Assembly: GCA_964421675.1 (NCBI GenBank)
Contig: CAYQXV010000018.1
Location: 1-54,068, forward strand
DNA length: 54,068 nt
Direction: 5' to 3'
Source: CALLPQ01 sp964421675
Lineage (GTDB): Bacteria; Pseudomonadota; Alphaproteobacteria; Caulobacterales; Parvularculaceae
Below the pieces are notes generated by a model. That model had not been told where the DNA came from, did no database searches, and saw only the letters and a list, made by a program, of their open reading frames with translations. Position 1 is the first letter of the stretch, and each line of letters opens with the position of its first letter. The position numbers and the translations under genes are program-made. Of the stretch, positions 1 to 7,875 are shown piece after piece.

Positions 1-184
1 TGGCGAAAATCTGCCTTCAATTTTAAACGGATTCACGACTTGCACCCCTCATCTGATGAAACTGCAATTGCGATGAAACGGACATGGCTGGCTCGTCTAT
101 AGCGCAATTTTTCATGGGTCAGACCTCTTTTTCCGCCCGCAAAGCCTCCGGCCTCTTCATTTTTCCAATCGAGGCGCTTATGAC

Positions 185-646
185 ATGGCGATGGCTAAAC
201 GACCTTCCTCCCGAACAAACCGCACCGGCACAAGCGGAAAAGGCCCTTCGCAACGTCAATTGCGCGCGGGGGAGTTGATTCGTCACGCACTGGTGGAAAT
301 GTTCCAGCGCGATGATCTGCGCGATCCAGCGCTTGACGGCGTCTCGGTGACAATTAGCGAAGTCCGCCCGACGCCGGATCTGCGCCAAGCGACCGTCTAT
401 TGCATGCCCTTAGGGGCGAGCCAGCGCGGCCATACTGATGAAGATGAAGCCATTATTGCCAGTCTCAATGAGAATGCGCCGCGCTTGCGCGGTCTATTGG
501 GCAAAAAAATTGCCATGAAATATACCCCGGCGCTGATTTTTCGCAAAGATGAGAGCTTTGACGAAGCCGGGCGCATTGACGCTTTATTGGCCAGTCCTGA
601 GGTTGCCCGCGATCTGTCATCGGCAGATCATGACGACGATCTTTAG
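185..646 (+). CDS. rbfA: 30S ribosome-binding factor RbfA
   Basis: RbfA is a small cytoplasmic KH-type protein that binds the immature 30S subunit near the 16S rRNA 5' helix and helps late maturation and cold adaptation. The 153-residue product has the family layout: a basic N-tail, the helix RAGELIRHALVEMF, the strand segment VSVTISEVRPTPDLRQATVY, and the late motif LRGLLGKKIAMKYTPALIF. Length is slightly above the usual 120-140 because of the basic N-terminus and an acidic C-terminal tail ending HDDDL. ATG at 185 is chosen; an ATG at 191 is equally possible, with a weak purine stretch GAGGCG about ten bases upstream. In most alphaproteobacteria rbfA sits between infB and truB. Here no recognisable infB end lies in the 184 bases upstream and truB is two kilobases away. 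Identity is secure; the start is less so. Confidence 0.93.
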   Translation: MAMAKRPSSRTNRTGTSGKGPSQRQLRAGELIRHALVEMFQRDDLRDPALDGVSVTISEVRPTPDLRQATVYCMPLGASQRGHTDEDEAIIASLNENAPRLRGLLGKKIAMKYTPALIFRKDESFDEAGRIDALLASPEVARDLSSADHDDDL

Positions 647-1080
647 CCCTGCTGCGAACCTCCACCTCGAACCAACATACCGGTCCATTTCAATATAAGC
701 TTGTGCTCGCCACAATCTTGCCTTGATTGATCGAGCTTCGCTTCGATTGACCTGTGCCTTACGTGAGACGCGCGGCCCTTAATTGATACGGGCCACACGG
801 ACATTCAGAATAATGACCAACCTTACGAATCATCTATAATGAATTTAAATGGTCATATTTCCGACGTAAGTCGGTTTTAAAATCGCCGAGAGAAGTCGGT
901 TATAATATAACTAATTTGTCTAACTGGTATTCCGGTCACCTGACTGATCATTGGTGCGCCGATCATTGGAATACTCACTAATCGCAGAAACTTGAAAGAT
1001 GGCACCGCCAAAACGAACACCGCAACAAACTTCAATGTTCGGATTCGCTAACTCGCTCACGCTCAATAAGGGGACTACCC
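647..1080. other. Intergenic region with small repeats, rbfA to membrane-protein gene
   Basis: No convincing gene is seen in these 434 bases. They are more AT-rich than the flanks. A short hairpin CCGAC-GTAA-GTCGG at 861-874 is followed by TTTT and could be a weak terminator; GTCGG recurs at 895-899. A TATAAT lies at 901-906 but has no good -35 partner 17 bases upstream. A nonamer GATCATTGG is repeated directly at 946-954 and 961-969, a 15-base period. The end supplies AAGGGG as ribosome-binding site for the next gene. Confidence 0.5.
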
Positions 1081-2256
1081 ATGGATGCAATTATAAAGCC
1101 GATTGAATCGGCTCTAACAAACTACGGACCGCAAGTCTTATCGGCAATTATCATTCTGGTCGTTGGCTGGATTATTGCGATTATTGCCAAAAACATTCTA
1201 GGCGGTGCAATTGATAAAATTCCATTCGTCAAAAACGCTAATGGCAATGCGAAAGGTAATGATAAAATTGGGCAAAGCCTGGGTGTTGCTGCCTATTGGG
1301 TTGTGATTTTGGGTGCCCTCGTACTCGCCTTAGAGAAGTTGGGGATGACATCCATTGCCTCATCAATTCGCTCAACGCTTGATCAGATCTTTGCCTATTT
1401 GCCACAGCTGATTGGCGCGGCACTGACCTTCTTTGTATTCTTCATCGTCGCCAAAGTGGCACGCCAGGCCGTTGTTGCAACGCTTAATGCGGTTCAAGCC
1501 AATGAAGCCCCGCAGCGGTTTGGATTAACCGATAAGAGCGTCAATCTGTCAAATCCATTGGGCGCTATTGTTTTTGCCCTGTTGATTATTCCAGGTTCAA
1601 TTGCCGCGCTTCAGGTTCTCGATATTAGTGCGATTACCGATCCTGCTGTTGCCATGCTCAATGATGTGATGACATCAATTCCAAATATTATTGTGTCTAT
1701 TTTCATCATCGGAATTTTTGCATTGATCGCAAATTTTGTCCGGAACCTGATCAGCAATACACTGCCAAATACTGGCATTGATAATACGGTTGCTAAAATG
1801 GGCCTTATGGATGGCGCTGATGGCATGCGTGTTTCCAAGCTGGTGGCCAGCATTGCCGGTTTCCTGATCTTGTTGCTTGGCTTAATTCAGGGCATGAAAA
1901 CGCTCGGCTTTGAGCCGCTGACCCAGGCGCTTGATACTGTTCTGGCAATGGCCTCACAGATCATCTTTGGTTCAGTTATCATTTTTGCAGGCGTGCTCAT
2001 TTCTGGCTTCGTTGCAAAAGCCATCGCAGCAGCCGGTACAGGCATGGGTGATTTCGCCGCCAAAGCGGTAAGAGGGATCATCATTACCCTGGCGTCAATT
2101 CTCGGCATCTCGCGCATGGGCCTAGACCCATCAGGCGTGTTCGTTACCAATGCAGCGCAAATCATCTTGATCGGCACGGCGCTGGCTGGCGGTATTGCCT
2201 TTGGCCTTGGCGGCAAAGAGTGGGCAGCACGTCAACTCGACAAATTAGGAAAATAA
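1081..2256 (+). CDS. Mechanosensitive-channel-related conserved TM helix protein
   Basis: This 391-residue inner-membrane protein belongs to the conserved-TM-helix family related to MscS (the family of Pseudomonas CmpX), thought to gate ions or report membrane stress. Several copies of the family's helix motif are visible: around residues 18-38 (LSAIIILVVGWIIAIIAKNI), 108-128 (QLIGAALTFFVFFIVAKVAR), 198-222 (NIIVSIFIIGIFALIANFVR) and 290-315 (QIIFGSVIIFAGVLISGFVA). It ends with the characteristic glycine-rich IAFGLGGKEWAARQL. It stops there, so the soluble beta domain of true MscS channels is absent. The ATG at 1081 has AAGGGG eight bases upstream. It lies alone between rbfA and truB, and its own terminator at 2299-2328 suggests a monocistronic unit. 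The ion or signal handled cannot be read from sequence. Confidence 0.85.
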   Translation: MDAIIKPIESALTNYGPQVLSAIIILVVGWIIAIIAKNILGGAIDKIPFVKNANGNAKGNDKIGQSLGVAAYWVVILGALVLALEKLGMTSIASSIRSTLDQIFAYLPQLIGAALTFFVFFIVAKVARQAVVATLNAVQANEAPQRFGLTDKSVNLSNPLGAIVFALLIIPGSIAALQVLDISAITDPAVAMLNDVMTSIPNIIVSIFIIGIFALIANFVRNLISNTLPNTGIDNTVAKMGLMDGADGMRVSKLVASIAGFLILLLGLIQGMKTLGFEPLTQALDTVLAMASQIIFGSVIIFAGVLISGFVAKAIAAAGTGMGDFAAKAVRGIIITLASILGISRMGLDPSGVFVTNAAQIILIGTALAGGIAFGLGGKEWAARQLDKLGK

Positions 2257-2298
2257 ATCGGCGGCACATCGCCTCTGGTTTATTCCAAACAAATAAAG

Positions 2299-2328
2299 AA
2301 AGCCCCGCACCTCTTGCGGGGCTTTTTT
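2299..2328 (+). terminator. Rho-independent terminator after the membrane protein gene
   Basis: A stem GCCCCGC (2302-2308) pairs perfectly with GCGGGGC (2316-2322), extended by AAA/TTT, around a seven-base loop. It is followed by six T residues (2323-2328). This is a canonical intrinsic terminator 43 bases after the stop codon. Confidence 0.93.
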
Positions 2329-2342
2329 GTGTCTCAACGCAC

Positions 2343-2442
2343 NNNNNNNNNNNNNNNNNNNNNNNNNNNNNNNNNNNNNNNNNNNNNNNNNNNNNNNNNN
2401 NNNNNNNNNNNNNNNNNNNNNNNNNNNNNNNNNNNNNNNNNN
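2343..2442. other. Assembly gap of 100 N (intergenic)
   Basis: Exactly 100 N join two contigs between the terminator and truB. The left contig ends in GCAC and the right one begins with GCAC, so a four-base unmerged overlap is possible, but so short a match can occur by chance. No coding frame constrains this gap. Confidence 0.95.
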
Positions 2443-2618
2443 GCACTCCTATTGCGCCCCTAAAGTCCGGCCCTTAGCACCGCGACGGCCTAAAAATTTT
2501 TCCGTGTGCATTGACGAACAGATCAAGCTGTTACATTTAACGCACAATTGCCTTGTCGCTGCGTCCAAACCGCCGGCATCAGGCACGCCGTACCACATAG
2601 ATATAAGGAACGTGCCCA

Positions 2619-3560
2619 ATGGGTCGACGCCGCAAAAAAGGCCGCGCAATTTCCGGCTGGATTGTTCTTGATAAAAACTATGATGTTGGGTCAACCGAAT
2701 GTGTCTCGAAGGTTCGCTGGCTGTTTGATGCAAAAAAATGCGGCCATGCCGGAACCCTCGATCCCCTCGCCACTGGCATATTGCCTGTTGCGTTGGGGGA
2801 AGCGACCAAAACCGTTCCCTTTGTTATGGAAGCGCGCAAAACCTATCGCTTTACCGCCAAGTGGGGGCAATCCACGCGCACCGATGACATAGAGGGTGAC
2901 GTGATCGCAACCAGCGATGTGCGCCCCGATAAAAGCCAAATACTCGCCTGCCTCGATCAGTTCACCGGCGACATCGAACAGGTTCCCCCGCAATTTTCTG
3001 CGGTCAAAATCAATGGAGAACGCGCCTACGATATTGCCCGCGGCGGCGATGAAGTTGAGATTGCGCCGCGCACAATCTCTATTTATTCGCTAACACTTAT
3101 TGATCAACCAAGCATTGATGAAGCTGTTTTTGAAGCTGAAACTGGCAAAGGCACCTATGTGCGTGCCCTTGTCAGGGACATGGCAAAAGCGCTGGGCACG
3201 GAAGGTCATATTACGCAGTTGCGGCGCACCGCCGTTGGCCCCTTCCATGAAGATGATGCGGTGACAATCGATGAGATTGAAAATACACCGCCCGGCGAGG
3301 CCCGCGATGAATTTCTCGCTGGGCTTGATCTGGCCTTGCGCGATTTACCCTCAATTGGTTTGGATGGACCGCAAACATCCAGGTTGCGGCATGGACAGCC
3401 AGCTCTGCTCTCACCGGCCCAAGCAAAGGGGCTACGCGGCGATAGCGTCGGTGCAATAGAGAGCGTACTCGCAGTATGTCATGATGACCCTGTCGCGATT
3501 TGCTCTTTGGACGGACTAAAGCTGCAACCGAGCCGGTTGTTTATGCCCGATGATGGTTAA
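2619..3560 (+). CDS. truB: tRNA pseudouridine(55) synthase TruB
   Basis: TruB isomerises U55 in the T-loop of tRNAs to pseudouridine. The 313-residue product has the catalytic motif GHAGTLDPLATG at residues 42-53 with nucleophile Asp48. It also has the YRFTAKWGQSTRTDDIEGD segment, the QVPPQFSAVKINGERAYDIAR substrate loop and GTYVRALVRDMA, all family hallmarks. The C-terminal part after about residue 245 is the alphaproteobacterial TruB tail. The ATG at 2619 precedes a basic GRRRKKGRAISGW start typical of alphaproteobacterial homologues. The usual downstream partners rpsO and pnp are absent: the next gene is on the opposite strand. Confidence 0.96.
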   Translation: MGRRRKKGRAISGWIVLDKNYDVGSTECVSKVRWLFDAKKCGHAGTLDPLATGILPVALGEATKTVPFVMEARKTYRFTAKWGQSTRTDDIEGDVIATSDVRPDKSQILACLDQFTGDIEQVPPQFSAVKINGERAYDIARGGDEVEIAPRTISIYSLTLIDQPSIDEAVFEAETGKGTYVRALVRDMAKALGTEGHITQLRRTAVGPFHEDDAVTIDEIENTPPGEARDEFLAGLDLALRDLPSIGLDGPQTSRLRHGQPALLSPAQAKGLRGDSVGAIESVLAVCHDDPVAICSLDGLKLQPSRLFMPDDG

Positions 3561-3588
3561 ACCATCGGGCATTTGAGCAATGTGGAGT

Positions 3589-4095
3589 TTAGGCCTTGCG
3601 CGCAGCGCGGCGGCGTCCAAACAAGACCATTGCCAATAATCCAGCCAATAAGACAGCCAAGGATGCCGGTTCAGGCACATCCGTAGGAGGCGGTCCATCC
3701 GGTGGTGGTCCNNNNNNNNNNNNNNNNNNNNNNNNNNNNNNNNNNNNNNNNNNNNNNNNNNNNNNNNNNNNNNNNNNNNNNNNNNNNNNNNNNNNNNNNN
3801 NNNNNNNNNNNGGCGGTGGCCCATTGGGCGGTCCGCCTGGAACTCCACCTGGCGGAGGTCCTGCAGGCGGAGGCAAGTCTGATGTCGGTCCATCTGGGGG
3901 TGGCCCATCGGTCGGCCCATCGGGCGGCCCACCTGGAACTCCACCTGGCGGAGGCCCCGTTGGGGGCGCAAAACCAGGCGGCACAACATTAGTAGGCGGC
4001 ACTGTTGGCCCGCCTATCGGAGGAACGAAAATTGTTGGCGTCGTCGGCGGAAACACCGGATTGACCGGCGGCGCCGGGTCAATGGGCGTTAACAC
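3589..4095 (-). CDS. Pro/Gly-rich PEP-CTERM protein, interrupted by an assembly gap
   Basis: The reading frame ends with a canonical PEP-CTERM sorting signal: VPEP, then the hydrophobic stretch ASLAVLLAGLLAMVLFG, then RRRAARK. Such signals direct export and processing by an exosortase, usually for surface or matrix proteins. The rest is low complexity, mostly Gly-Pro repeats, with GPPPGGVPGGPP occurring twice. A 100-N gap sits inside the repeats, so length and central sequence are unknown, although both flanks read in one frame with the gap as drawn. No signal peptide is visible at the N-terminus. The only start is GTG at 4095, without a Shine-Dalgarno, and the frame stays open upstream to a stop near 4219. 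The start is therefore doubtful. No exosortase gene is in the window. The C-terminal call is strong; the gene model is weak. Confidence 0.65.
   Translation of the reverse strand: MLTPIDPAPPVNPVFPPTTPTIFVPPIGGPTVPPTNVVPPGFAPPTGPPPGGVPGGPPDGPTDGPPPDGPTSDLPPPAGPPPGGVPGGPPNGPPXXXXXXXXXXXXXXXXXXXXXXXXXXXXXXXXXXGPPPDGPPPTDVPEPASLAVLLAGLLAMVLFGRRRAARKA
3712..3811. other. Assembly gap of 100 N inside a Gly/Pro-coding repeat
   Basis: The gap lies in a GGT/GGC/CCA-rich stretch that short reads probably could not resolve. Unlike the other gaps, the flanking ends share no overlap. The real number of repeat units is unknown. Confidence 0.95.
3836..3954. repeat. Two copies of a 23-bp coding repeat, 96 bp apart
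   Basis: The 23-base sequence starting CCTGGAACTCCACCTGG occurs at 3836-3858 and again, identically, at 3932-3954. The spacing is 96 bases (32 codons), so the repeat encodes GPPPGGVPGGPP twice in the same frame of the minus-strand PEP-CTERM protein. It probably continues into the gap and would explain the assembly break. Confidence 0.9.
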
Positions 4096-4196
4096 GTTGG
4101 AATCACTATTACTGGAAAGCGGTTGAGGAGCCCGCCGCGTCGCCGGAAAATCGCCAGGACTATAGGGTGCGATTCGCCGAGGGACGGGGCGGGCCC

Positions 4197-4445
4197 TTAA
4201 AAAGACCGGGTCGGCGTCCTAAGCGCCTGGCGTCCTGCGCCTTCACCCTCGCCGCAACATCCGCAATTGACCACAATATCATTGCGAATATCGCCCACAG
4301 CCCGCGCGATCCATTGATCGACCTCATCTTGAGAGCTGGGTAACGCAGAACTTTGCGGTTTCTCGTTTCGGTCCAGCACCTCAGTGCCAACCAGCGCCCC
4401 GGCAATAATCAATGCCGCTATAATATTAGCTACACCATTTCCCAT
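4197..4445 (-). CDS. Small hypothetical protein with one N-terminal membrane segment
   Basis: This 82-residue open frame was not recognised. It begins MGNGVANIIAALIIAGALVG, a plausible membrane anchor or uncleaved signal, followed by a polar domain and a cysteine cluster (CGCC) near residues 62-65. The start ATG has only a weak AGGGT directly before it. Supporting it are the hydrophobic then acidic/polar layout and the lack of any competing gene. Against it are the short length, the weak ribosome-binding site and the overlap with other open frames. It precedes the PEP-CTERM frame on the same strand by about 100 bases. Confidence 0.45.
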   Translation of the reverse strand: MGNGVANIIAALIIAGALVGTEVLDRNEKPQSSALPSSQDEVDQWIARAVGDIRNDIVVNCGCCGEGEGAGRQALRTPTRSF

Positions 4446-4756
4446 ACCCTAAACCCTCATCTTTCGAGGCCAATCTGCCAAATCGGCGATACCTCATTAC
4501 TGGGAATATTCGTTTTCAGTATAAGGGATACCAAATCTCATGCCAGTCGCACGTTCATGAACTTTTCGATCAAAATTCTCCTAAAAGGGGAAAAACAAGG
4601 GATTTTCCAACCCAAAAAGCGTCATTTATCCCAGAATGTGCTGAAACGACACAATTTCAACTGAACCGCAAACTTCGACATAAGCGGGCTACCAAAACGG
4701 GACATAGCGTGATAATTTAACCCCTATAGCAGGTATGTGGGAGTTTTAGTCAGGCC
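4446..4756. other. Intergenic region between divergent genes
   Basis: These 311 bases are AT-rich and hold no convincing gene. They should contain the promoter of the lysozyme-like gene, but no good -35/-10 pair stands out. A weak TCAGG precedes its ATG. Confidence 0.4.
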
Positions 4757-5728
4757 ATGAAAACTGGTGATACCGGTCTAAACCTGATCAAGGGATATGA
4801 GGGATTGCGCATGGCGGCGCATTACGCGCCTAGTGAGCAATGGTCCGTTGGCTATGGCCATACGGGAACAGCTCGCCATGGCATGAGCGTCACCGAAGGC
4901 GATGCCGACCGGTTATTGCGCGATGATGTTGAACCGATTGAACAAGTTCTCGCCGCAAGCGTTCGCGCCCCTCTTAACCAAAATGAACATGACGCCCTGG
5001 TCTCGCTGATCTTCAACATTGGCGAAGCAAACTGGAAACGCTCAACGGTCCTGCGAAAATTAAATGAAGGCGATAAGCTTGGCGCAGCGGCGGCCTTTGA
5101 TATGTGGACCCGCGCGAAAGTTAATGGCGAACTGGTAACGCTTGATGGCCTTGTGCGCCGGCGCGCTGCCGAAAAGTCGCTGTTTTTAATGCCAACCGAT
5201 GCGTCATTGGTTGTGCCCACCGCAGATGTCGCGCCAGCCAGCGAATGTGAACTTATTCTCGCCACGGATGAAGATGTGGCAGTTATCCCGCTGGTTGATG
5301 TTGACGAAGTGCGCGACCAGAAAAAACAATCTCTCTCCCCCGAAGAGCGGGCCGCACGCGCGCGCGCCTTATACGCGGCAACGCGCTCGCTTTCTGGCGA
5401 TCCAACAAAAATGATTATCTCCAAGTCGGAAGAATATGCCGATATGGGCGTTACCATTGGCGCGGCGCTGGCAGGTCTGCTGGCCTTTGCCATGACAGCG
5501 CTCGGCGCTTGTCTTTTAGTTGGGCAACAATTCCCCGCTTTTGCCAACAGAATTGGCCTTAGCTATGAGCGCATGGCGATTATTTTTGAAAACCTGCCAA
5601 TGTGGCTTGCCGCTATTGGTGCCGCGACCTGCTATTTCATTTTCTATATTCTGGTCAAACGGTCCGTGCGCCACGACCTGAAACGCCGTCGCCACCGCGA
5701 AGTTGCCAAGCTGCGCGTTGCTGAATAG
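4757..5728 (+). CDS. GH24 lysozyme-like protein with C-terminal membrane segments
   Basis: Residues 1-145 are a phage-type lysozyme (glycoside hydrolase 24) domain. KGYEGLR carries the general acid Glu15, WSVGYGHTG (residues 29-37) is the active-site strand, and LVSLIFNIGE lies in the core. By motif alignment with T4/R21-type enzymes, the second catalytic position (Asp) is Ala24 and the Thr is Ser30, so hydrolase activity is uncertain. A linker of about 90 residues follows, then two hydrophobic segments (about 233-258 and 280-303) and a very basic tail. There is no N-terminal signal peptide. Phage endolysins normally lack the membrane tail. Together with the absence of holin, spanin or other phage genes nearby, this argues for a domesticated cell-wall or secretion-related protein. 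The family call is secure; the role is not. Confidence 0.85.
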   Translation: MKTGDTGLNLIKGYEGLRMAAHYAPSEQWSVGYGHTGTARHGMSVTEGDADRLLRDDVEPIEQVLAASVRAPLNQNEHDALVSLIFNIGEANWKRSTVLRKLNEGDKLGAAAAFDMWTRAKVNGELVTLDGLVRRRAAEKSLFLMPTDASLVVPTADVAPASECELILATDEDVAVIPLVDVDEVRDQKKQSLSPEERAARARALYAATRSLSGDPTKMIISKSEEYADMGVTIGAALAGLLAFAMTALGACLLVGQQFPAFANRIGLSYERMAIIFENLPMWLAAIGAATCYFIFYILVKRSVRHDLKRRRHREVAKLRVAE

Positions 5729-5852
5729 CGCATCTTCTGTACACATACGATTTTGGCACTTGTGCCTTTATCCTCCATCGACCTCCAATTCCTTTTCCAC
5801 AAACAGCCCCCATGCGCTTGGACGACCCATCGTAAGGGGCTATCTTTATCCC

Positions 5853-6284
5853 ATGGCACTCAATCTCATTAAACTTAGCGTTGGCACACAATCGGTCGAG
5901 GGACTTGAAGATTGGATTGGTCGGCGCGCAAAACAAAAACGCCCGCGCGGCTTTGGCCCCTACCATGATCATATCACCCGCATGCACCCAAAACGGGCAG
6001 ACGAATTGCTTGATGGCGGGTCCATCTATTGGGTGATCAAGGGCGTAATTTTGTGCCGGCAGACCATTGCCCAGATCAAAAAAGTCACTGGCGAAGACGG
6101 GATTGAGCGCTCGGCCCTGCTGATGGACCCTCCCCTGATCCGCACCCAACCCCAAATGCGCCGTGCCTTTCAAGGCTGGCGATATTTGCGCGCAGAAGAC
6201 GCTCCGGCCGATCTTGGCACACGCCAAACGGGCGAAACCCCGCCAGATCTGCACCTCAAACTGGCCGAACTTGGGCTTCTATAA
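5853..6284 (+). CDS. DUF1489 family protein
   Basis: This 143-residue cytoplasmic protein of unknown function is widespread in alphaproteobacteria. Recognisable segments are LIKLSVGTQSVEGLEDW near the start, the central IYWVIKGVILCRQTI and the late MRRAFQGWRYL. The frame is open from 5703, but ATG at 5853 gives the usual family length and start (MALNLIKL). An AAGGGG lies rather far upstream, about 13 bases. There are no membrane segments. It is transcribed in the same direction as its neighbours with gaps of 124 and 89 bases, so an operon is possible but not shown. Confidence 0.82.
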   Translation: MALNLIKLSVGTQSVEGLEDWIGRRAKQKRPRGFGPYHDHITRMHPKRADELLDGGSIYWVIKGVILCRQTIAQIKKVTGEDGIERSALLMDPPLIRTQPQMRRAFQGWRYLRAEDAPADLGTRQTGETPPDLHLKLAELGLL

Positions 6285-6373
6285 GGCTTTTGACCCGGTT
6301 CGCAGGTCCAGAGATAGCCAGCCGCCCAACAACGCGGTATAATGGGCGGGGTTTGAAGAAGGGGTCTTAGGCA

Positions 6374-7219
6374 ATGAGACTTGATACGAAATTATCAGGA
6401 TTGATCGGGGGCGCGATTGGCCTCATTGGCGCAGTTGGGCTGGCTGCAACGGGCAGCCTTAACGGTCCTGCCAGCGAGGGTGCCAGCAAGAGTGAACGTT
6501 CAGCGCCCACTTCAGGGCCCAGCTCAGGGCCCAGCTCGGGCCCTGCTTCAACCATTTCATTGGCACCGGCACAAAGCGATGACCCAGATGCGGTGTGCCT
6601 GTTAAGCGATGCCCCGTTTTTCAATGGCCTCACCCAAGGATGTTATACCCGCGCGAGCCTAACCGAGCTATTATCGCGCGATCTGGTGAACGATCGCGGC
6701 GCTAATGTTGAGGTCACCTTGTCCTCACCGCCCGAAGCGCCCGCCGCGACCGACAAGTGCCGCACCTGCGATGAATATAATCGCCTGGAGCGACTGGGTT
6801 GGTTTGCCCTGACCGGGCGCGACCAACGCCGCGAGGAATATTTCCGCCGCGCCTGTGGCATGCTTAATTTTCTGATTGCCTCAGGCACGCCCGAGCGCAC
6901 CAACTTTGAGGATGGCTTACTGTCCTTCGGCGACATTGCCGCCCTGCCCGATGAGGCATTACTGCGCTTTGCCCCCGCACCAGACGCCGCGGCGCGCGAA
7001 AATGCCCGCGAGGCAGACAGTTTTGGAAACTGGACAGTGGATATGTCCGAAGAGACAATCACCATCCAACCGCTTGCCCATGCGGACTTTGATGGCGATG
7101 CCCGCGGCGATATGCTGGTTTATATGCGCACGCGCAAAAAAGGCGCCACCGCCTTTGCTGGCACCGTTGCCTATTTAGCCAAAACTGATGACGGCATTGT
7201 AAGCGTGCACACCAAATAA
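6374..7219 (+). CDS. Hypothetical exported or membrane-anchored protein
   Basis: The 281-residue product was not recognised. Residues 9-28 (GLIGGAIGLIGAVGLAATGS) are a signal or anchor segment. A Ser/Gly/Pro linker follows, with a short tandem repeat SGPSSGPSSGP. The globular part has four cysteines, including CRTC near residue 125, and near the C-terminus DFDGDARGD, which resembles the calcium-binding DxDxDxxGD loop of FG-GAP or EF-hand-like proteins. That resemblance is only a motif match. ATG at 6374 has AAGGGG nine bases upstream. A periplasmic role is inferred from the N-terminus. Confidence 0.72.
   Translation: MRLDTKLSGLIGGAIGLIGAVGLAATGSLNGPASEGASKSERSAPTSGPSSGPSSGPASTISLAPAQSDDPDAVCLLSDAPFFNGLTQGCYTRASLTELLSRDLVNDRGANVEVTLSSPPEAPAATDKCRTCDEYNRLERLGWFALTGRDQRREEYFRRACGMLNFLIASGTPERTNFEDGLLSFGDIAALPDEALLRFAPAPDAAARENAREADSFGNWTVDMSEETITIQPLAHADFDGDARGDMLVYMRTRKKGATAFAGTVAYLAKTDDGIVSVHTK
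6512..6547 (+). repeat. 12-bp tandem repeat, three units
   Basis: Two perfect units of TCAGGGCCCAGC (6512-6523, 6524-6535) and one degenerate unit (6536-6547) encode the SGPSSGPSSGP linker of the exported protein. It is a likely site of length variation by slippage, and changes of 12 bases keep the frame. Confidence 0.9.
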
Positions 7220-7240
7220 TTGGCACCCAGAGTTTTAGGG

Positions 7241-7843
7241 TTATCCCGCTTTTAAGGCCGCGCGCACGCGTCTTTTAAGTTCGGGAAGTGTTTCGCGCTC
7301 AAACCACGGATTTTTCTTGAGCCACACATTATTGCGCCATGAGGGGTGCGGGGTCGGAATAAATTTCGGACCATAATCGCGCCAATGCTCAACCGTTTGC
7401 GTGAGTGTTTTTTTAGGCTTGTTATCCGGTTTATCCAAATGCCATTTTTGTGCATAGGCCCCGACCAGCAATATAAGCTCCAGCTGATCAAGCTCTTCCA
7501 TCAACCGCGCGCGCCAAGTTTGCGCGCACTGTTTTAACGGCGGCAAATCACCGCCTTTGGCATCGTTACCGGGAAAACAAAACCCCATTGGGACAATGGC
7601 AATGCGCGTTTCATCGTAAAACACGTCCGCCTCAATCCCCATCCATTCGCGCAATCGGTCCCCTGATGGGTCCGTGAAGGGACGCCCACTGGCATGCACG
7701 CGCGCGCCGGGGGCCTGGCCAAAAATGCCAATGCGCGCCGATGCGCTCGCCTGCAATACTGGTCGTGGATCGTGAGGCATATCGTCTGCACAAAGAGTAC
7801 AAGAACGAATATCACTTAAAAGGGCAGTCAGATCATTGCCCAT
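7241..7843 (-). CDS. Uracil-DNA glycosylase superfamily protein
   Basis: This 200-residue protein has the fold signature of the uracil-DNA glycosylase superfamily: GIFGQAPGARVHASGRPFTD (residues 39-58) is motif A and the loop HPSWRNN near residue 165 carries the second active-site motif. These enzymes excise uracil from DNA to start base-excision repair. The N-terminus has CTLC, but the two further cysteines that complete the 4Fe-4S site in families 4 and 5 are not seen. It may therefore be a cluster-free relative with different or no glycosylase activity. It follows dxs on the same strand with a 32-base gap and could be co-transcribed with it. Confidence 0.8.
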   Translation of the reverse strand: MGNDLTALLSDIRSCTLCADDMPHDPRPVLQASASARIGIFGQAPGARVHASGRPFTDPSGDRLREWMGIEADVFYDETRIAIVPMGFCFPGNDAKGGDLPPLKQCAQTWRARLMEELDQLELILLVGAYAQKWHLDKPDNKPKKTLTQTVEHWRDYGPKFIPTPHPSWRNNVWLKKNPWFERETLPELKRRVRAALKAG

Positions 7844-7875
7844 ATCAGCCTATGAATGTTGCCCCAGCGGCATTT

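Noticed and set aside
84..278. 64-codon frame overlapping the rbfA start
   Set aside because: It overlaps rbfA out of frame and has no protein-like features; the first 184 bases also show no infB C-terminus.
4852..5547. 231-codon minus-strand open frame opposite the lysozyme gene
   Set aside because: Ser/Arg/Ala-rich composition typical of an antisense shadow; the plus strand has a clear domain.
4757..5728. Prophage or gene-transfer-agent remnant around the lysozyme gene
   Set aside because: No capsid, portal, terminase, tail, integrase or holin gene lies nearby.
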